NCBI GenBank assembly: GCA_019055375.1
Contig: JAHQIW010000623.1
Coordinates: 124,001 to 188,000 of the forward strand
DNA: 64,000 nt
Direction: 5' to 3'
Source: Parelaphostrongylus tenuis
Taxonomy: Eukaryota > Nematoda > Chromadorea > Rhabditida > Metastrongylidae
In this document: one piece after another, positions 35,172 to 47,420 of the stretch
Layout of the letters: each line of letters begins with the position of its first letter
Position numbering within the stretch: the stretch's first letter is position 1
Notes under the pieces: generated by a model
Databases searched by the model: none
Told to the model about the DNA's origin: nothing
Seen by the model: the letters and a program-made list of their open reading frames with translations, nothing else
Made by a program: the position numbers and the translations under genes

Positions 35172-36319
35172 GCGTATTACTAAGCACATACTGGGCCATA
35201 TTAGTGTGCAAGTGAGCCTAAAGCGGCTTCACCTACATGGACGTTACAGTGCTATGTGAATGCGTGATAATTTCTTACAACAGCCTTGTCTTATCTTTTT
35301 TCAACTGGTTTTGAGATTTGGCCCAAATCAATTCAACTGTTGAAATATTTTGAGCTTTTCATGGGGTCTGTTATGACACTTATTCAGTGCAAGACACTTG
35401 TTTCATCATTACAGCCTCGTTACTTGCGCGGTGCCTCTCGGTTCCGTGGCAAAATATCCCTATATAGAGGAACCGACACCGAAATATTTACATGTGCCAC
35501 TAGGCGATAAAACCACCCAACGGGCAGTGTTGCACAGCCGCTTGCTCGCGGCTGATAAAACTTATAATGTCATACCTTTCCTTTGAGGTATATCTGCTAG
35601 CAGAACTGACTGAAGCGAAAGTCACAGTGCACTGACGAGGCTGTAATGCCGAAACACGTGCCTTGCACTGTATAAGTGTCATAACGTACCTCATGTAAGG
35701 CTCAAAATGTGTTGTCAGCTTAACCTTGTCTTAGCTTATCGATTTATGAAAAAGTTGATTGTTCTTATCGAGATTCAATGGAATCTCTTTTCGTTATGTT
35801 ATAAGCTTTATTAAAGTACGATTTGTGTTCAGAGAATTCGTTAAATATATTCACTTAATATCATAACATGTTTCTTCTTCAAGCAGTTCTCTCTTCAGGT
35901 AAATATAAAGGGAGTTCAAAACCTGGTATTCACCAGTTCCATCATGTGCTGTTGTAGTGATTGATACCTTATGTACCAGTTTGCAGCCACGTAAAAAATC
36001 CACCCCCCGGAACTATTCATATCTCATGACATCGTATGAAAAGCGTGGTGCTATTCGTGGTTTTCCAACCGGAGACAAACGCTACGCGCTTTGGTAGACG
36101 TAAGCAACGAAAGACTTTACTGGATCTCAGCATCTGGTGGATAATCATGCTATCGTAGCTGCAATAATTATTCCGATGGATTTATTTCTTAGTGTGATAA
36201 TGGCTGCCTCATTTGTAAACGAACATCCAATAGCACTCTCGCAATCCTCATTCTATGCACGTTCCATCACCGCTAATACTGCCCTTATGCCCTGGCTTGG
36301 CCTTGCCTTCCCAATATAA
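33699..36319 (+). CDS. Candidate gene for a 7TM chemoreceptor-like protein (partial, tentative)
   Basis: Candidate exons are 33699-33840 (acceptor GTTCTACAG, donor GTAAGT), one from 33890 (acceptor TCTTGTTCTAG after a 49-base intron; 3' end not resolved), 34436-34495, 34531-34574, 34652-34827 (donor GTATGT) and 36131-36319 (stop). Phases can be made to agree throughout, but the intron before 34531 would be only 35 bases, too short to be comfortable. The predicted peptide has several hydrophobic stretches and a KRFQISEANCVGWNL segment, reminiscent of the ISEN-type motif between helices 5 and 6 of nematode Sra/Sre-like receptors. This resemblance is from memory and weak. N-terminal helices were not found. 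A large intron (34828-36130) holds a family C fold-back. Confidence 0.28.
35105..35168. repeat. AT/TA microsatellite
   Basis: About 60 bases of TA repeats with one CA interruption. Confidence 0.95.
35350..35710. repeat. Family C fold-back element with hammerhead-like core
   Basis: Left arm about 35352-35455 and right arm about 35605-35708 are inverted copies (left GTCTGTTATGACACTTATTC; right, reverse complemented, GTACGTTATGACACTTATAC). The right arm contains CTGACGA (35632-35638), GGC, a TGTAAT loop, GCC, then GAAAC (35651-35655). Confidence 0.75.
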
Positions 36320-37860
36320 TTTCGAGCTTGTCAGCTACGATCAATACAGTGTTGCTTTATTCATTATAAATCAAACAGGCTGAAGAAGATCATGCTGACT
36401 AAACTTTGTTATTCAAGATGTTTCTCGTGTAGCATCGAGGTTATCTTTGAAACTATTGTGAATTGGAGATGTTGATACCACTACAACGTTCTGGCATTGT
36501 TGATCTTTGATAATGTCTCAAATTTTTTACATTTAGTACAATCTTTCTGCAAGACTTCGACTTCTGTAGACATCATTTCAATAGATGTGCTTCACTTTCG
36601 GAATAATTTTCAGTAGTGCACCATAACAGGAATATAATCGTTCAGATGTAAGAGTATGTGTGCTTTTATTTATCTCTCCATGTCGGTATTTATAATTGTT
36701 TCTTGCTTGGTTTTCAATCTTAGTCAACAATTTATGTTTAATATGTAAAATCATCGTTAACTCAGAGCAGAAAATAAGTCTGTAGAAAATATCAATAAAA
36801 GAAGAGTCCGTAGATCGTTTTTCTAGAAATCCTCAGAAGTACAGAGTTATGTTTGCTAATATCCATTAACATTTTCAGAGTCTGAAAGTGGCAAAAAATC
36901 TGTTCGAAATTTCCGTCCGTAAACAAAGATTGAACTCACTTTCGAGATGTTAGCCTTTTATGACAAAGACAAATGACGTTGGCGGCTCTTTGAGGGCTGT
37001 TGGCAGTTTTTCAGTAATCATTCTACATGACGACCAGAGGACTTGAAACTAGACAGTCTTGTAAACGAGACTCAGTTCTAGCAATAAAAAATTGTGCGTA
37101 CATATCACTTTTAATCTCTCAAAAATGATTATCAGTCTTGAATTTTGAGCGTGGTTTTGAGATAACACTTAAAACGAAAGGTATGATACAATTTTAAACT
37201 CTAATTTCAACCTGAACTTGACAAGCTTCTAAAAATCAATCATTTTGAGACTTCTTTGAGCAATCATTCGGACTGTGTTGAATGTCAATATGGTCTGGCA
37301 GGTAGAATTTCACTTGTTCAGTTGCTTCCTCTTCTTAAAGCTGGAAATGATTGATGAGCTTAGGACGCATTTCATTGTGGTCTAATGAATAATTCCACTA
37401 GTTTTTGATCCAGGACGTGAGCAACATTTAGATTTTAGTTTCACTTAGTACGGATATTGACTTTTACAGTTTTCTCAAGATATACTGCATCTATTCTGTA
37501 GGTCATAGATGCTTGAACTATGAGATGCAATAGATTTTGTGCTCCGAAACCGCTGAATTTCGCAAAGCAGGCGTGATATTTGTGCCATGTTACTTAGAAT
37601 GAAAGTGCAGAAGATAAGCGCTATTTGCGTACTGGACGTGGTGGATGCTTCACTGTCTTCCATTGTCATTTGGGCCTTTTGTTATTCGCTGGGTGCTTTG
37701 TGTGGGCACACATAATCCAACGTTCCAATGAACGAAAAAAGCCTGAAGAATACGCAATTAGCCACCATTGTAATCTGAGGGTCATGGAGATCAAAAGTAT
37801 CTCATTAAACTGTACTAAACTTTAACCCTTATTCAACTCGTCACTATAGTGTTTCCTTCT
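36320..37860. other. No convincing feature
   Basis: All three plus-strand frames and one minus-strand frame are open around 37560-37700 (one reads KISAICVLDVVDASLSSIVI), so no strand can be chosen. Confidence 0.35.
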
Positions 37861-37864
37861 TTTT

Positions 37865-38092
37865 TCACTGTGCGGATCCCAGTACCTATAGCATTCATTT
37901 CGTTTCTCATCTTCTTCTTGAACGGTGTAGGATACTGATTAAGCGAGTCTTCTTGCAATCTCGAGGATAGCCTTGCTGTGGCGTTTTATAGGACGCTGTT
38001 CTTGATTGCCGGAGAGAAGTGGGGGATGGAGTTAGGCTCCACGCGCGCCGTGACCAGCATCACAACCACTCGGCCGCCCCTTAATCAAACCA
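37865..38092. repeat. Three-copy interspersed repeat (copy 2)
   Basis: CACTGTGCGGATCCCAGTAC and CTCGAGGATAGCC match 23805-23975 and 43558-43700. Confidence 0.65.
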
Positions 38093-39075
38093 TAAGTCTA
38101 AGAAATTTTGCCAAAAAAGCAAAGGAACTTGAAACATGATGATGTGGTGATTATTTCCCAAGAATGATTGAATACATCCTATTTAGTCTACATAGTGCTC
38201 TCTTAAATCTGAAATCTCTAAAATTATTAATTGCTTTTTCTCTTGTAAACGTCTAAAAATCGTGATCGTCACAGATAGTACCTTGAAAATCACTGACATT
38301 TTCGTCCGGAGCAGATTTTTGATTTTTGTTGAAAATACAACGTGTGTTCTGAATCTAATGGACTACTTCATTGTATGACCTCTCTAGCAATGCATAGTAA
38401 GAACCACAATCCTGACCAAAATGTAAGCTCAATTTTCTAAGAAATAACAGCGATTTATTGGTGCCGCTAACGTCAAAGCAGAGCGGTTCAAGCTGACTCA
38501 CCGAGTTGACAACTTGCTCCGATATAGACCTAGAATACTGTTAATATTAAGTTTGACGAAGAGAAACTGACTGAGAAACTCAAAGAAAAAAGTCCGAAGA
38601 TCCATAGTTTATTGGGCCTTGTCAATATTGCGCTATTGGGTCCTGCCAATATTGCGCACATAAATGTGAGAAATGACGTCGAGCATGCGCGAGCATCGTC
38701 AGAAACGTTTTAATTAGAATTCGTCAATTTTTATTTGAACTGTAGTGAACATCGGAGAGAGTATTTTATGTTTCCTGCGAAAATTAATATTCTCTTTAAG
38801 TCTTACTACAATGCACTAGTTTCTTATCGATGTCTCATAGCTAACGAAAAGTCTTACAGTTTTCCAAAATTCCACAAATGGATATTTTAATTCAGTCCAG
38901 AGTCTAGTGAATTTGAACATTATTGTGAACAGCAAACACCGAAAGTTTTAGTTTCTTCTGATCAAGCCTGTAGCACAAGATGTTAATAGTGATTTTCACT
39001 CGACAATCGAATAGATTCTTATTATTTGCAACAATTCAAAAGTTCGACTTTCTATAAACCTCGGCATAATCAATT

Positions 39076-39349
39076 GATATATGAAAATGGAGAAAACTTA
39101 TCTTGATTAGCTGACGAGAGGTTGATAAAACAGTTGTAGAAATTCGGCTGACGTTTCGGCGACCCGCCTTCTTCGGAGCCTGGACGTATATAGTATTAGT
39201 CTATTAGTCTAATACTATATACGTCCAGGCTCCGAAGAAGGCGGGTCGCCGAAACGTCAGCCGAATTTCTACAACTGTTTTATCAACCTCTCGTCAGTAT
39301 CAACCTCTCGTCAGCTAATCAAGATAAGTTTTCTCCATTTTCATATATC
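39076..39349. repeat. Nearly perfect palindrome: 124-base arms, 9-base loop
   Basis: Left arm 39076-39199 and right arm 39209-39349 are exact inverted copies as far as can be read. The exception is a 17-base tandem duplication in the right arm (TATCAACCTCTCGTCAG twice, 39281-39314). The loop is 39200-39208. Each arm contains GACGTTTCGGCGACCCGCC, the reverse of a hammerhead-like CGAAGA...GCCGAAAC core. Confidence 0.95.
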
Positions 39350-39419
39350 TTATTATTTGATACTGTTAGCAGTGATATGATATTATATGCATAGTGATGA
39401 AAAGCGATGTGCAAAAAAA

Positions 39420-39985
39420 TAACAATCTGATAATCACAAACATGTTTCGAGCCTTTTATGAGGTTTGATAGGGCACCTATACAGTACTAAACGGGATCGC
39501 TTCGACCTTACAGGCTCATCAGTAGCACAGTGCTTTTCGGTTCAGCAGATCCCTTGGGATACACATCTAATTATGGAGGAATCGACGCCGAATAAGAAAT
39601 CATCGTAAGTTATGTGATAAATCCCGCGACATTGCAGTGAGCAACAATCAAGCTCGTAGCTGGTAAAATGAATCATATCTCTTAATTCGATTATTTGTAG
39701 AACTCGCTCGAAAGCAATAATGATCTGATGATCACATCACATGTTTTGAGTCTGTTGTGAGGTCTGGTAGGGCACTCATACAACACTAACCGGGCGCGTT
39801 ACCCCCTTGGAGGCTCATCAAGTAGCACAGTCCCTTTGAGTTCAGCCAATTCCTTGGGTATACTCCCCTGCTTGTGAAGTTATTGACGTCGAAGTCGAGA
39901 AACGGACCCGCCTATACTGTGTAAGGACCTAACAGACCTCACAATAGGCTCAAAGCATGTCATGTGAATATCAGATTATTATTGT
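39420..39985. repeat. Two family C copies in tandem, with inverted end
   Basis: Units start near 39440 and 39735 (both TCTGATRATCACA..., then GTTTYGAGYC). The end at about 39915-39980 is an inverted copy of the start. The first unit has on the minus strand CTGATGA, GCC, TGTAA, GGTC, GAAGC (39499-39523), a one-base variant of the hammerhead-like core. Confidence 0.65.
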
Positions 39986-40014
39986 TCTTGAGCAAGATCT
40001 ATAAAAACAGTCGG

Positions 40015-40210
40015 ATGAAAAGTTGTGCAAAACCTTTCTGTCGAGCGCGATTTAAATCCTCATATCTCATTATATCCGGGAACGCGTGCTCTAACTCGTT
40101 GAACTACTGGCGTCCATTTTGCATCACTCATTCTACGCTACAGCGCTGTGTCTACAAATTTTATTCGGCTAACGTTTCAACGAGTTTGGCCTTCTTCGGA
40201 GCTGATGATT
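40015..40210 (-). repeat. Single arm of the tRNA-like fold-back family
   Basis: AAAAGTTGTGCAAAACC, a minus-strand tRNA-like block (about 40050-40118) and linker resemble the element at 1318-1712. It runs into a GCTAACGTTTCAACGAG stretch with the hammerhead-like motif degraded. Confidence 0.6.
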
Positions 40211-40478
40211 CTAGTCGATCATCCACTTTTGTTCGTCCGCATTAAGGCACTTCGCCTTCGTCTCTCTCGAATCGAACCTTCTTTCAGTGGAGCATCGCCC
40301 GAATGAAGTACCTCACTCGGCGAGCTACATATACAGGATAAATCGTATGCCAAGTAACCATTTGTTTTGTTAATTAGCTAATTTCTTGCTGTTTGTGACG
40401 ACACATTTGTTTTCTCTGGACATTCTATCCTGCACAGTTCGGTATTATTAACGGCTTGCACAGAGCGCCATAATTTCC

Positions 40479-40808
40479 ATGCTTCTATTTATGTTTCTGT
40501 TTCTCAGTATTTCATATTTCAATTTTTCAAGAAAGCGATCTTTCTCACCACTAACCTTTCCGCTGGATGCGGAAATATCCATCGTGCATTCATTAGTTGG
40601 TACATTTTCTTGCTTATTGGAAATTCACGCAGGCGAAACTGGTGAACGTTTACGACTTCTCAAATATACTTGGAGATATAAAACTGATTCCGCATATGTT
40701 CCTCTGCTGAATCACGCGACTAATCAAGGCATTTTTCAAAATCACTTAATGCAACTCTACGATCACTCAAAACATTATGCACTTCTTTCAGAACTCTCAA
40801 AAAGCTGA
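40479..40808 (+). CDS. Open frame of 109 codons, possible secreted or membrane protein
   Basis: Starts with a hydrophobic stretch resembling a signal peptide (MLLFMFLFLSISYF), then a mixed-charge region with AGETGERLRLLKYTWRYKTD. No splice sites are needed and no family is recognised. Chance ORFs of this length are expected in this DNA. Confidence 0.2.
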   Translation: MLLFMFLFLSISYFNFSRKRSFSPLTFPLDAEISIVHSLVGTFSCLLEIHAGETGERLRLLKYTWRYKTDSAYVPLLNHATNQGIFQNHLMQLYDHSKHYALLSELSKS

Positions 40809-40929
40809 GGTGTGCTTTTTAAATCCATTCGCTCTTTCAGATCCGTATGTATCTCAGTAGAAATGTATCCGAAATCAATGGCAGCTGACCAAATTTTGTA
40901 CTTTTTAAGATGCATTTAGATTTTCTAAA

Positions 40930-41232
40930 GAGCCCATGTGACGCAGTGGTCAGAGGTGTTCTGCGTCGCACACGAGGTCAATGGTTCGGTCTCGTGCTCA
41001 TGGCTCACCAAGCCATCCATCCCTCCGGGGTCGGTAAATTGGTACCAGACAGGTGTCAGACTTGCCTGAGAGGGTAAACAGCAATGATTGGGTAAAGCAG
41101 GAGGCCACCACGAGTCATTGTAAAGGCCAGATATGCATTCAATCACCTCAAACGAAGTTAAAAATTGAAATCAAATGCATTGCGCATCCCTCAGGGATTG
41201 ATCAACGCCGAGAGCTTCATTCTTTATCCCTT
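40930..41232 (+). mobile_element. tRNA-derived SINE (copy 5)
   Basis: Head GAGCCCATGTGACGCAGTGG, GGTTCGGTCTC B box, body GGTAAATTGGTACCAGACAG, tail GCCGAGAGCTTCATTC. Near full length. Confidence 0.85.
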
Positions 41233-41776
41233 TATTTATATTTCCTAACTTATCATTTCAATTTGCTATTCAGGCTCACGTAAACTTCTTCAATACGGTG
41301 AAGTTTGAGGTTTACCAGCGCAAAATTCTTCTCTGGAGATAAACAAATTTATGGGTCTTTATTCTAACAGCAGATAGTCATAAACCTTGTATTTCTCACT
41401 GAAATTGGCATCACGAAAATTATGATGAGCCGCTTGTGTATTGTCGTATTAATAAGGGAATCAGATTCGATTTCCAAACATTTTCTAAGCTGTAGATTGA
41501 TTGATTCCATAACTTCCTAACGTCGTAGGGATCGCCGTCTCAAACAGTACTCTCAGTATCTAATCAGTTAATCCCCCGTTTCACAACAGCAGGACTATAT
41601 GTGATGAAGGGCTATGTTTGGTACAGCATGACTGTCTTGTGAAAGTATTGAAGGCACGCTCTGGACAAATTGTTAATGTGTTAGGATGGGTAGGAAAAAA
41701 AATTATATTGAATTATGCATGATCCATAATCGCATCAACTGAGCGTTGCGAATACTTACTGCAATCAATTCGTTTT

Positions 41777-42067
41777 TTAAGATTCTCCATCCAGGAAGGT
41801 TCTCAAACATTTTGTGTTTTGATACTTGAGAATTCGCATCGCCTCGATAGATGTCATTGTTTGGTGGTCGAGACTAATCTCTGTGCAATCTTGAGATAGC
41901 TGAGCTAAAGCGATTCCAAGTAAATTGGAAAAAGTGGGTTGGGCACTAAACAAATCTGGTGCCAATTTCCCGACAATGAAAGGATGAGTGGCCTGGGTGA
42001 ACTTGGAAAGGGATCGAGAAGTCGAATCAGTATCGTGCTCTTGATAAGCTCCATCATATTCACTGCG
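41777..42067 (-). CDS. Candidate terminal exon, minus strand
   Basis: Follows AACGAGTAG (42068) or, five bases on, GCGCAG (42063). It is open for about 96 codons to a stop at 41777. The peptide includes THPFIVGKLAPDLFSAQPTF, then ALAQLSQDCTEISLDHQTMT, and ends TFLDGES. It looks like an ordinary soluble protein, but no family is recognised. The sequence just upstream (42070-42315) is also open on the minus strand in another frame, so the upstream gene structure is unclear. Confidence 0.35.
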   Translation of the reverse strand, partial: RSEYDGAYQEHDTDSTSRSLSKFTQATHPFIVGKLAPDLFSAQPTFSNLLGIALAQLSQDCTEISLDHQTMTSIEAMRILKYQNTKCLRTFLDGES

Positions 42068-42811
42068 CTACTCGTTCCATAAAAAAGTTTTGGCTCATAA
42101 TCGAAGCCACGGGCTTTAGCTCTCTAATGGATGGTAATCTCAAGACTATGAGACATTGAGTGAAGGGGGTGGTACTCAAACTACATGTGAAGAGCAACCA
42201 GTTAGGAACTATAACTATTGGGAGCATATAAATAAAGCGATGATCAACTGCACTTGAGTTATCTACTTCTACCAGAAAGTCATCGCCATTGTTATGGTCG
42301 GTTCGTCAAAAATAAGTCTGTAGTGTTTCCAAGATGATATCACGCAACTGGCGCATTTGCGTTTTGATTAACAATGAAAAGGGACAAATGTTACATCTTG
42401 TTTTATAATTGAATTAAAATGAATTAACTAGATTCCTTGACGACTGATTGGTGACAGACGTTGAGGTTGAAATACACTGAGGGAAAGGCAAAGCGAGGGC
42501 CTCGCTGATGCATTGTCAGCACGCGCGCACCAGGAGGGCTAGTTGAGTTTGGGTTCACATAAATATGATTCAAAGTTTCGCCCGTATCTCAGCATTCATG
42601 TGGTTATATTTTACATCCTATCGCGCCGTTAGTAACGAAATGAGAAATAAATAAGAGAAAACCTTATGTCTGAATATTCCTAGCTAAAAGTTCGAACCAT
42701 TGCCTACTTACATTCCCCAGATCATCATAAAAAAAATCGAATGTGGTGCAGTACCTTGTGGTATTCTCTGATTTATGTGTAGCATTCTTTAGTTTATAAT
42801 CCATAAATTGA

Positions 42812-42847
42812 GTGACGGCACAGTGTACAAAAGCACTGTGCCATCAC
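42812..42847. ncRNA. Strong 14-bp hairpin
   Basis: GTGACGGCACAGTG and CACTGTGCCATCAC are inverted with a single C/A mismatch and an 8-base loop. It could be a small-RNA precursor, a short fold-back element or part of an unrecognised repeat. No poly(T) terminator follows. Confidence 0.4.
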
Positions 42848-42871
42848 CACTTCTCAGTCGATGGATCTTAG

Positions 42872-42981
42872 CTGATAGAACAAAATTGATCCATGGCATC
42901 GACTATGTGGGACGTGCGCCACTGACGAGGTGGGCGAGACCTCCGAAATTCGCGTGTATAGCCCTGGCGTACCAACCTCGG
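42872..42981 (+). CDS. Candidate internal exon
   Basis: Follows GATGGATCTTAG, is open for 36 codons (including HGIDYVGRAPLTRWARPPKF) and ends at a strong donor (CGG then GTAAGG). Incoming phase 1, outgoing phase 0. The minus strand is open here too. No family is recognised. Confidence 0.22.
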
Positions 42982-42999
42982 GTAAGGCTTTAAACATCC

Positions 43000-44700
43000 T
43001 TAGAAATCTACAAATTATTTTATTAACTGCTTGGGAATGTTTTGTATCTATTCGCAAACTTTGAGCATGCATGAGGCTCGAGAAGGATCTTGATACTAAA
43101 TATTTGTAATTCTCGCACTGATTACAGGAAGAGAAGATGAGTCTAAGCATTCAGAGCGATTCATTGAAAAATCAACGTTTCAGTGCGGCGACTTTTTCCT
43201 CAGCCCACTTTGTGATTAGCAATGCTATTCAGGAAGACACAAATTAGTCAGTTAAAAACAAGAGTCTCTAAAAAATCACCTTCTCCTTCTCGTAGTTTAC
43301 GTATTCAAACCATATGTTTTCAAATATTTATTCACGAGGCACGCACGTTCAGCACTGCTTCAATATACATTTTGTAAATTCAGAAAATAATTGCTTTCTT
43401 CGGTAATCGTAATAAGGTTCGACTCTGAAGAGCTAGTTTTTTAGGCCAGTAAACTGGCTCACTATAGAAATCATGTGCGCATGGTTTTCAAAGAGACAGC
43501 CCGATATAGGCACTATCTTTACCACTTTATTTATCCGTCTCACAGTGTTTTTTTTTCTATTTCCACTGTGCGGATACCTATACTAGAACTAAAATCTTTT
43601 TTCGTCTTGTTCATGAACGCCGTAGAATACTAGTCGAGCATGTCTCCTTGCAGTCTCGTTTATTGCCGCGAGTATTGGGAGTGGGTATGAATCAACTCCG
43701 CGCCATCCAGAGTGGTTTGAAGATATTTTTAATTCTTCCCAAATTTTATAATAGCTCTCGATTCATACGTTTCGCAGTAAGTACTCATATTAAAACAGAG
43801 ATTAATTACAGTTCAGCTTTAAGTTTTTTAAAGTAGAGGTACTCCACATTTTCATTGTTCCTTATGACTTTTCGCATTGCACTCAACAAGATACGAATTG
43901 AATAAGATAAATCTGGTTTGAAAAATATTGCTTGAAAACTTCAATTAGTTGAGTAAATCCAAAAATAATAAGGATCGCTCTTTCAATCTTTTGAGTATAT
44001 GAACGGCAAGTCTCTTCTTGGCCAATTTTACGTCAATGATTTTTCAAATTTTTTGGAGCGACAGTCATCTAACGTAAGAGCAACGTCTAAGCTCGACAGT
44101 CAAAAAAGTGATAGCAAGTAATTAATGCATTGGCGACGAAGTCCTGTTTATGAAAATTACACATTATGGTAAATCTTGCTGCGGAATGTCTTGCCTGAAG
44201 TGCTTCCTAGTGGTGGCTAATTTGACAAATGCGAATATTCCTGCAAAGTATACCTATTTGCTATGTAACGAGACTTGTTGGAAATAATAAAGTGCTAAAT
44301 CATATGGAAAATAGCATCTTCCGGCTCAAATGGGACCTTATATAGGCAATTGTTAGTGAATTGCTTACGAAAAACTGAAGGAAAAAAACTTCCCTATTTA
44401 CACTTATATGAATGCAGAAATTTCGGTCTCGATATCCTGCACGCAAATAACACCCTTTACACAGAAACTAGAGTACTTCAAATCGATATTTTCATATTTT
44501 GATCATAATTACTGTAAAGTAGACTTTCAAGGTTTTGTGTTTTTCCATTTATTTTTCACAAGTACATTCTTCGACTACAACTGTTTAATATGCGCGGAGC
44601 GTTTTTTATTTAAAGCCAAGAGTTATTTATGCACCAAAAGTATATGAGCACGTAGTGCATGTATTGGAGCACATACAAGGTAAGGAGAAGGTTATCATTT
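43000..44700. other. No convincing feature except a repeat copy
   Basis: Contains the third copy of the interspersed repeat (about 43558-43700, CACTGTGCGGATACC). The remainder is unremarkable AT-rich sequence. Confidence 0.45.
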
Positions 44701-44705
44701 TTTAG

Positions 44706-44786
44706 GTCCGCGAGCAACAACCGATTTCTTTAACGGAGATCACGTTCCATTCTCTTTCCATTGCTCTTGGAGGAGCAAGAGTGTGT
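44706..44786 (+). CDS. Candidate internal exon
   Basis: A very good acceptor (ATCATTTTTTAG) and a donor GTAAGC bound 27 open codons (VREQQPISLTEITFHSLSIA and on), phase 0 at both ends. The frame stays open to a stop at about 44858, so it could also be a terminal exon. No family is recognised. Confidence 0.33.
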
Positions 44787-45160
44787 GTAAGCAGCGAAGC
44801 GGCGGATACTTCTTCTGCGTTCATCCTCTTCATTGTGATTTCTTCTTATTAAATTAGTGTTTTTTTCGGAAAAATGTCAATGTTCTTTCTTGTGCGCTGC
44901 ATGACTATCTCTACATGCGTACATGCTCTTAAAGCATAAATAACTCATGTTTATAAAATAAAAACCACAAGTATTTTACATTCGTAAGCGAAGCATCTAT
45001 TGTGAGCGGTAAGCTGAAGGGATCCAAAATGTCAAAAGCTCGTTGCAAAGTATTTTTGAACAAAATAAGAATAAACACTGATCTAACATACTGAAGCTCT
45101 TAAGGAAAGGCTGACGGTCCCCATCTATTATCCTGGGACAAATGAAGAGACGACCCCTTT

Positions 45161-46000
<840 letters not shown>

Positions 46001-46222
46001 TCGCGTCTTTACTTCTTTCCAGATAATACAAAAAACCGATTTATATGTATATATGCGCTGTACACGGGGTACTTTGCAAGATCACATGCAAAAGGTCATT
46101 GTTGATTGCGGTTATTATAGTCCTATAGCACTTAAGAAGTAAAAATGTTATTGGATGACAAATTTTTTCAAAGTAGTTTTATGTCTGTGAAAAGGAGTTT
46201 TCTTCTTCTCTCTTCCTGTCCT

Positions 46223-46495
46223 GAGTGCGTATGGGGCAGTGATTAGAGATCTCCTGTCTCACATATGTTGCCAATGATTCGACCTGCGCACAAAACACAC
46301 CGAGCCTACCATTCCTCCAAAGTCGACGAATTAGTGCCAGAGACTAGTCTACAAGGATAGCAGAGCCGACTCGATGCCTCGTGGGTCACTATAAATACCA
46401 GACATCTTTTTAATCACCATTAACAACGCTTTGTGAAACCGAATGCATGGTTCATCCCTCACTGATGACCAATGTCGAGAATTTTTATCCTTTTT
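46223..46495 (+). mobile_element. Diverged tRNA-derived SINE (copy 6)
   Basis: GAGTGCGTATGGGGCAGTGAT, ATGATTCGACCTGCG and the tail AATGTCGAGAATTTTTATCC follow the family order with many substitutions. Confidence 0.65.
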
Positions 46496-46836
46496 TAAAC
46501 CCTTTTTGCCATCAACCGATAACTTATAAAATGTAGGAGTAAGATCAAAGTCAGTGCAACAAAAGTTGTCTTTTTAATAAAACCATTGGGTGGTTATTTG
46601 TAACAAACTTTGTTATCGCAAAGAACAAGGTAAACTCAGCGTGAGCATCTTGGTGAGTCAAACTACCGGCTGATTATAAGCACTTCAGAAGGCTTTATGC
46701 ACCAAATTTTACAATCGATGTGTGCTTTTTCTACACGAAATTTCATTGTCAATGTATCATATGTGGAGGAGTGAAAACGTCTGAACTTCTTTGAGCTAAC
46801 CATGAGTCCTTACTATTGCTTAAGGTCAATTTTCGT

Positions 46837-47019
46837 TCTCTGTATACAACTCAAAATGATCTTAACCCAAATTATCTCACCAAGAAGAAGCTACCGTCAT
46901 TTGCAAACCCTTTTGGAGGATATTCCCTCTCAACACCATCAAGCTACCGCGGCCACCTCATCACGTGTCTCTTAGATGTTTCTCTCTTAGTTGCTTTCTG
47001 GAATCATTACACAGGCTAG
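46837..47019 (+). CDS. Weak candidate terminal exon
   Basis: The frame starting VNFRSLYTTQNDLNPNYLTK after a poor acceptor (TTGCTTAAG) is open to a stop at 47019. An overlapping frame from an ATG at 46802 is equally plausible, so no choice is made. Confidence 0.15.
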   Translation, partial: SLYTTQNDLNPNYLTKKKLPSFANPFGGYSLSTPSSYRGHLITCLLDVSLLVAFWNHYTG

Positions 47020-47420
47020 TAGAGCTTTTCCAAAATTTTGAAAAGCAAAATGAAAGACCAATGAATTGACAGGGCGCTTGTTATGTTAAATAAAGGAGTG
47101 GATTTTAGGTGATGATCGCATTCAAAAAAAGCTGACCTCACATTGCCTATCACGACTTTTCTAACACTGTAACCATTGTATTGAAGGTTTTTGGAATTCA
47201 TGCTATGTGATATACAAGTAAGCATTGAACTTACTAGCAGAACAGTTTACTGAAGCTAAATTTACTCTCTAAAATACGATAGCGTAGTAAAGGAAGCCAA
47301 ACGTCTCAGTATTGCTTCCTTCAAGGCTCTTCGTAATAATACTGAGCTTTTTTCAAAACATTATGACTATTCTCCTTATTTGTAACTTTTTTTACATTAG
47401 ATGATTTGAATAGACGTTTG

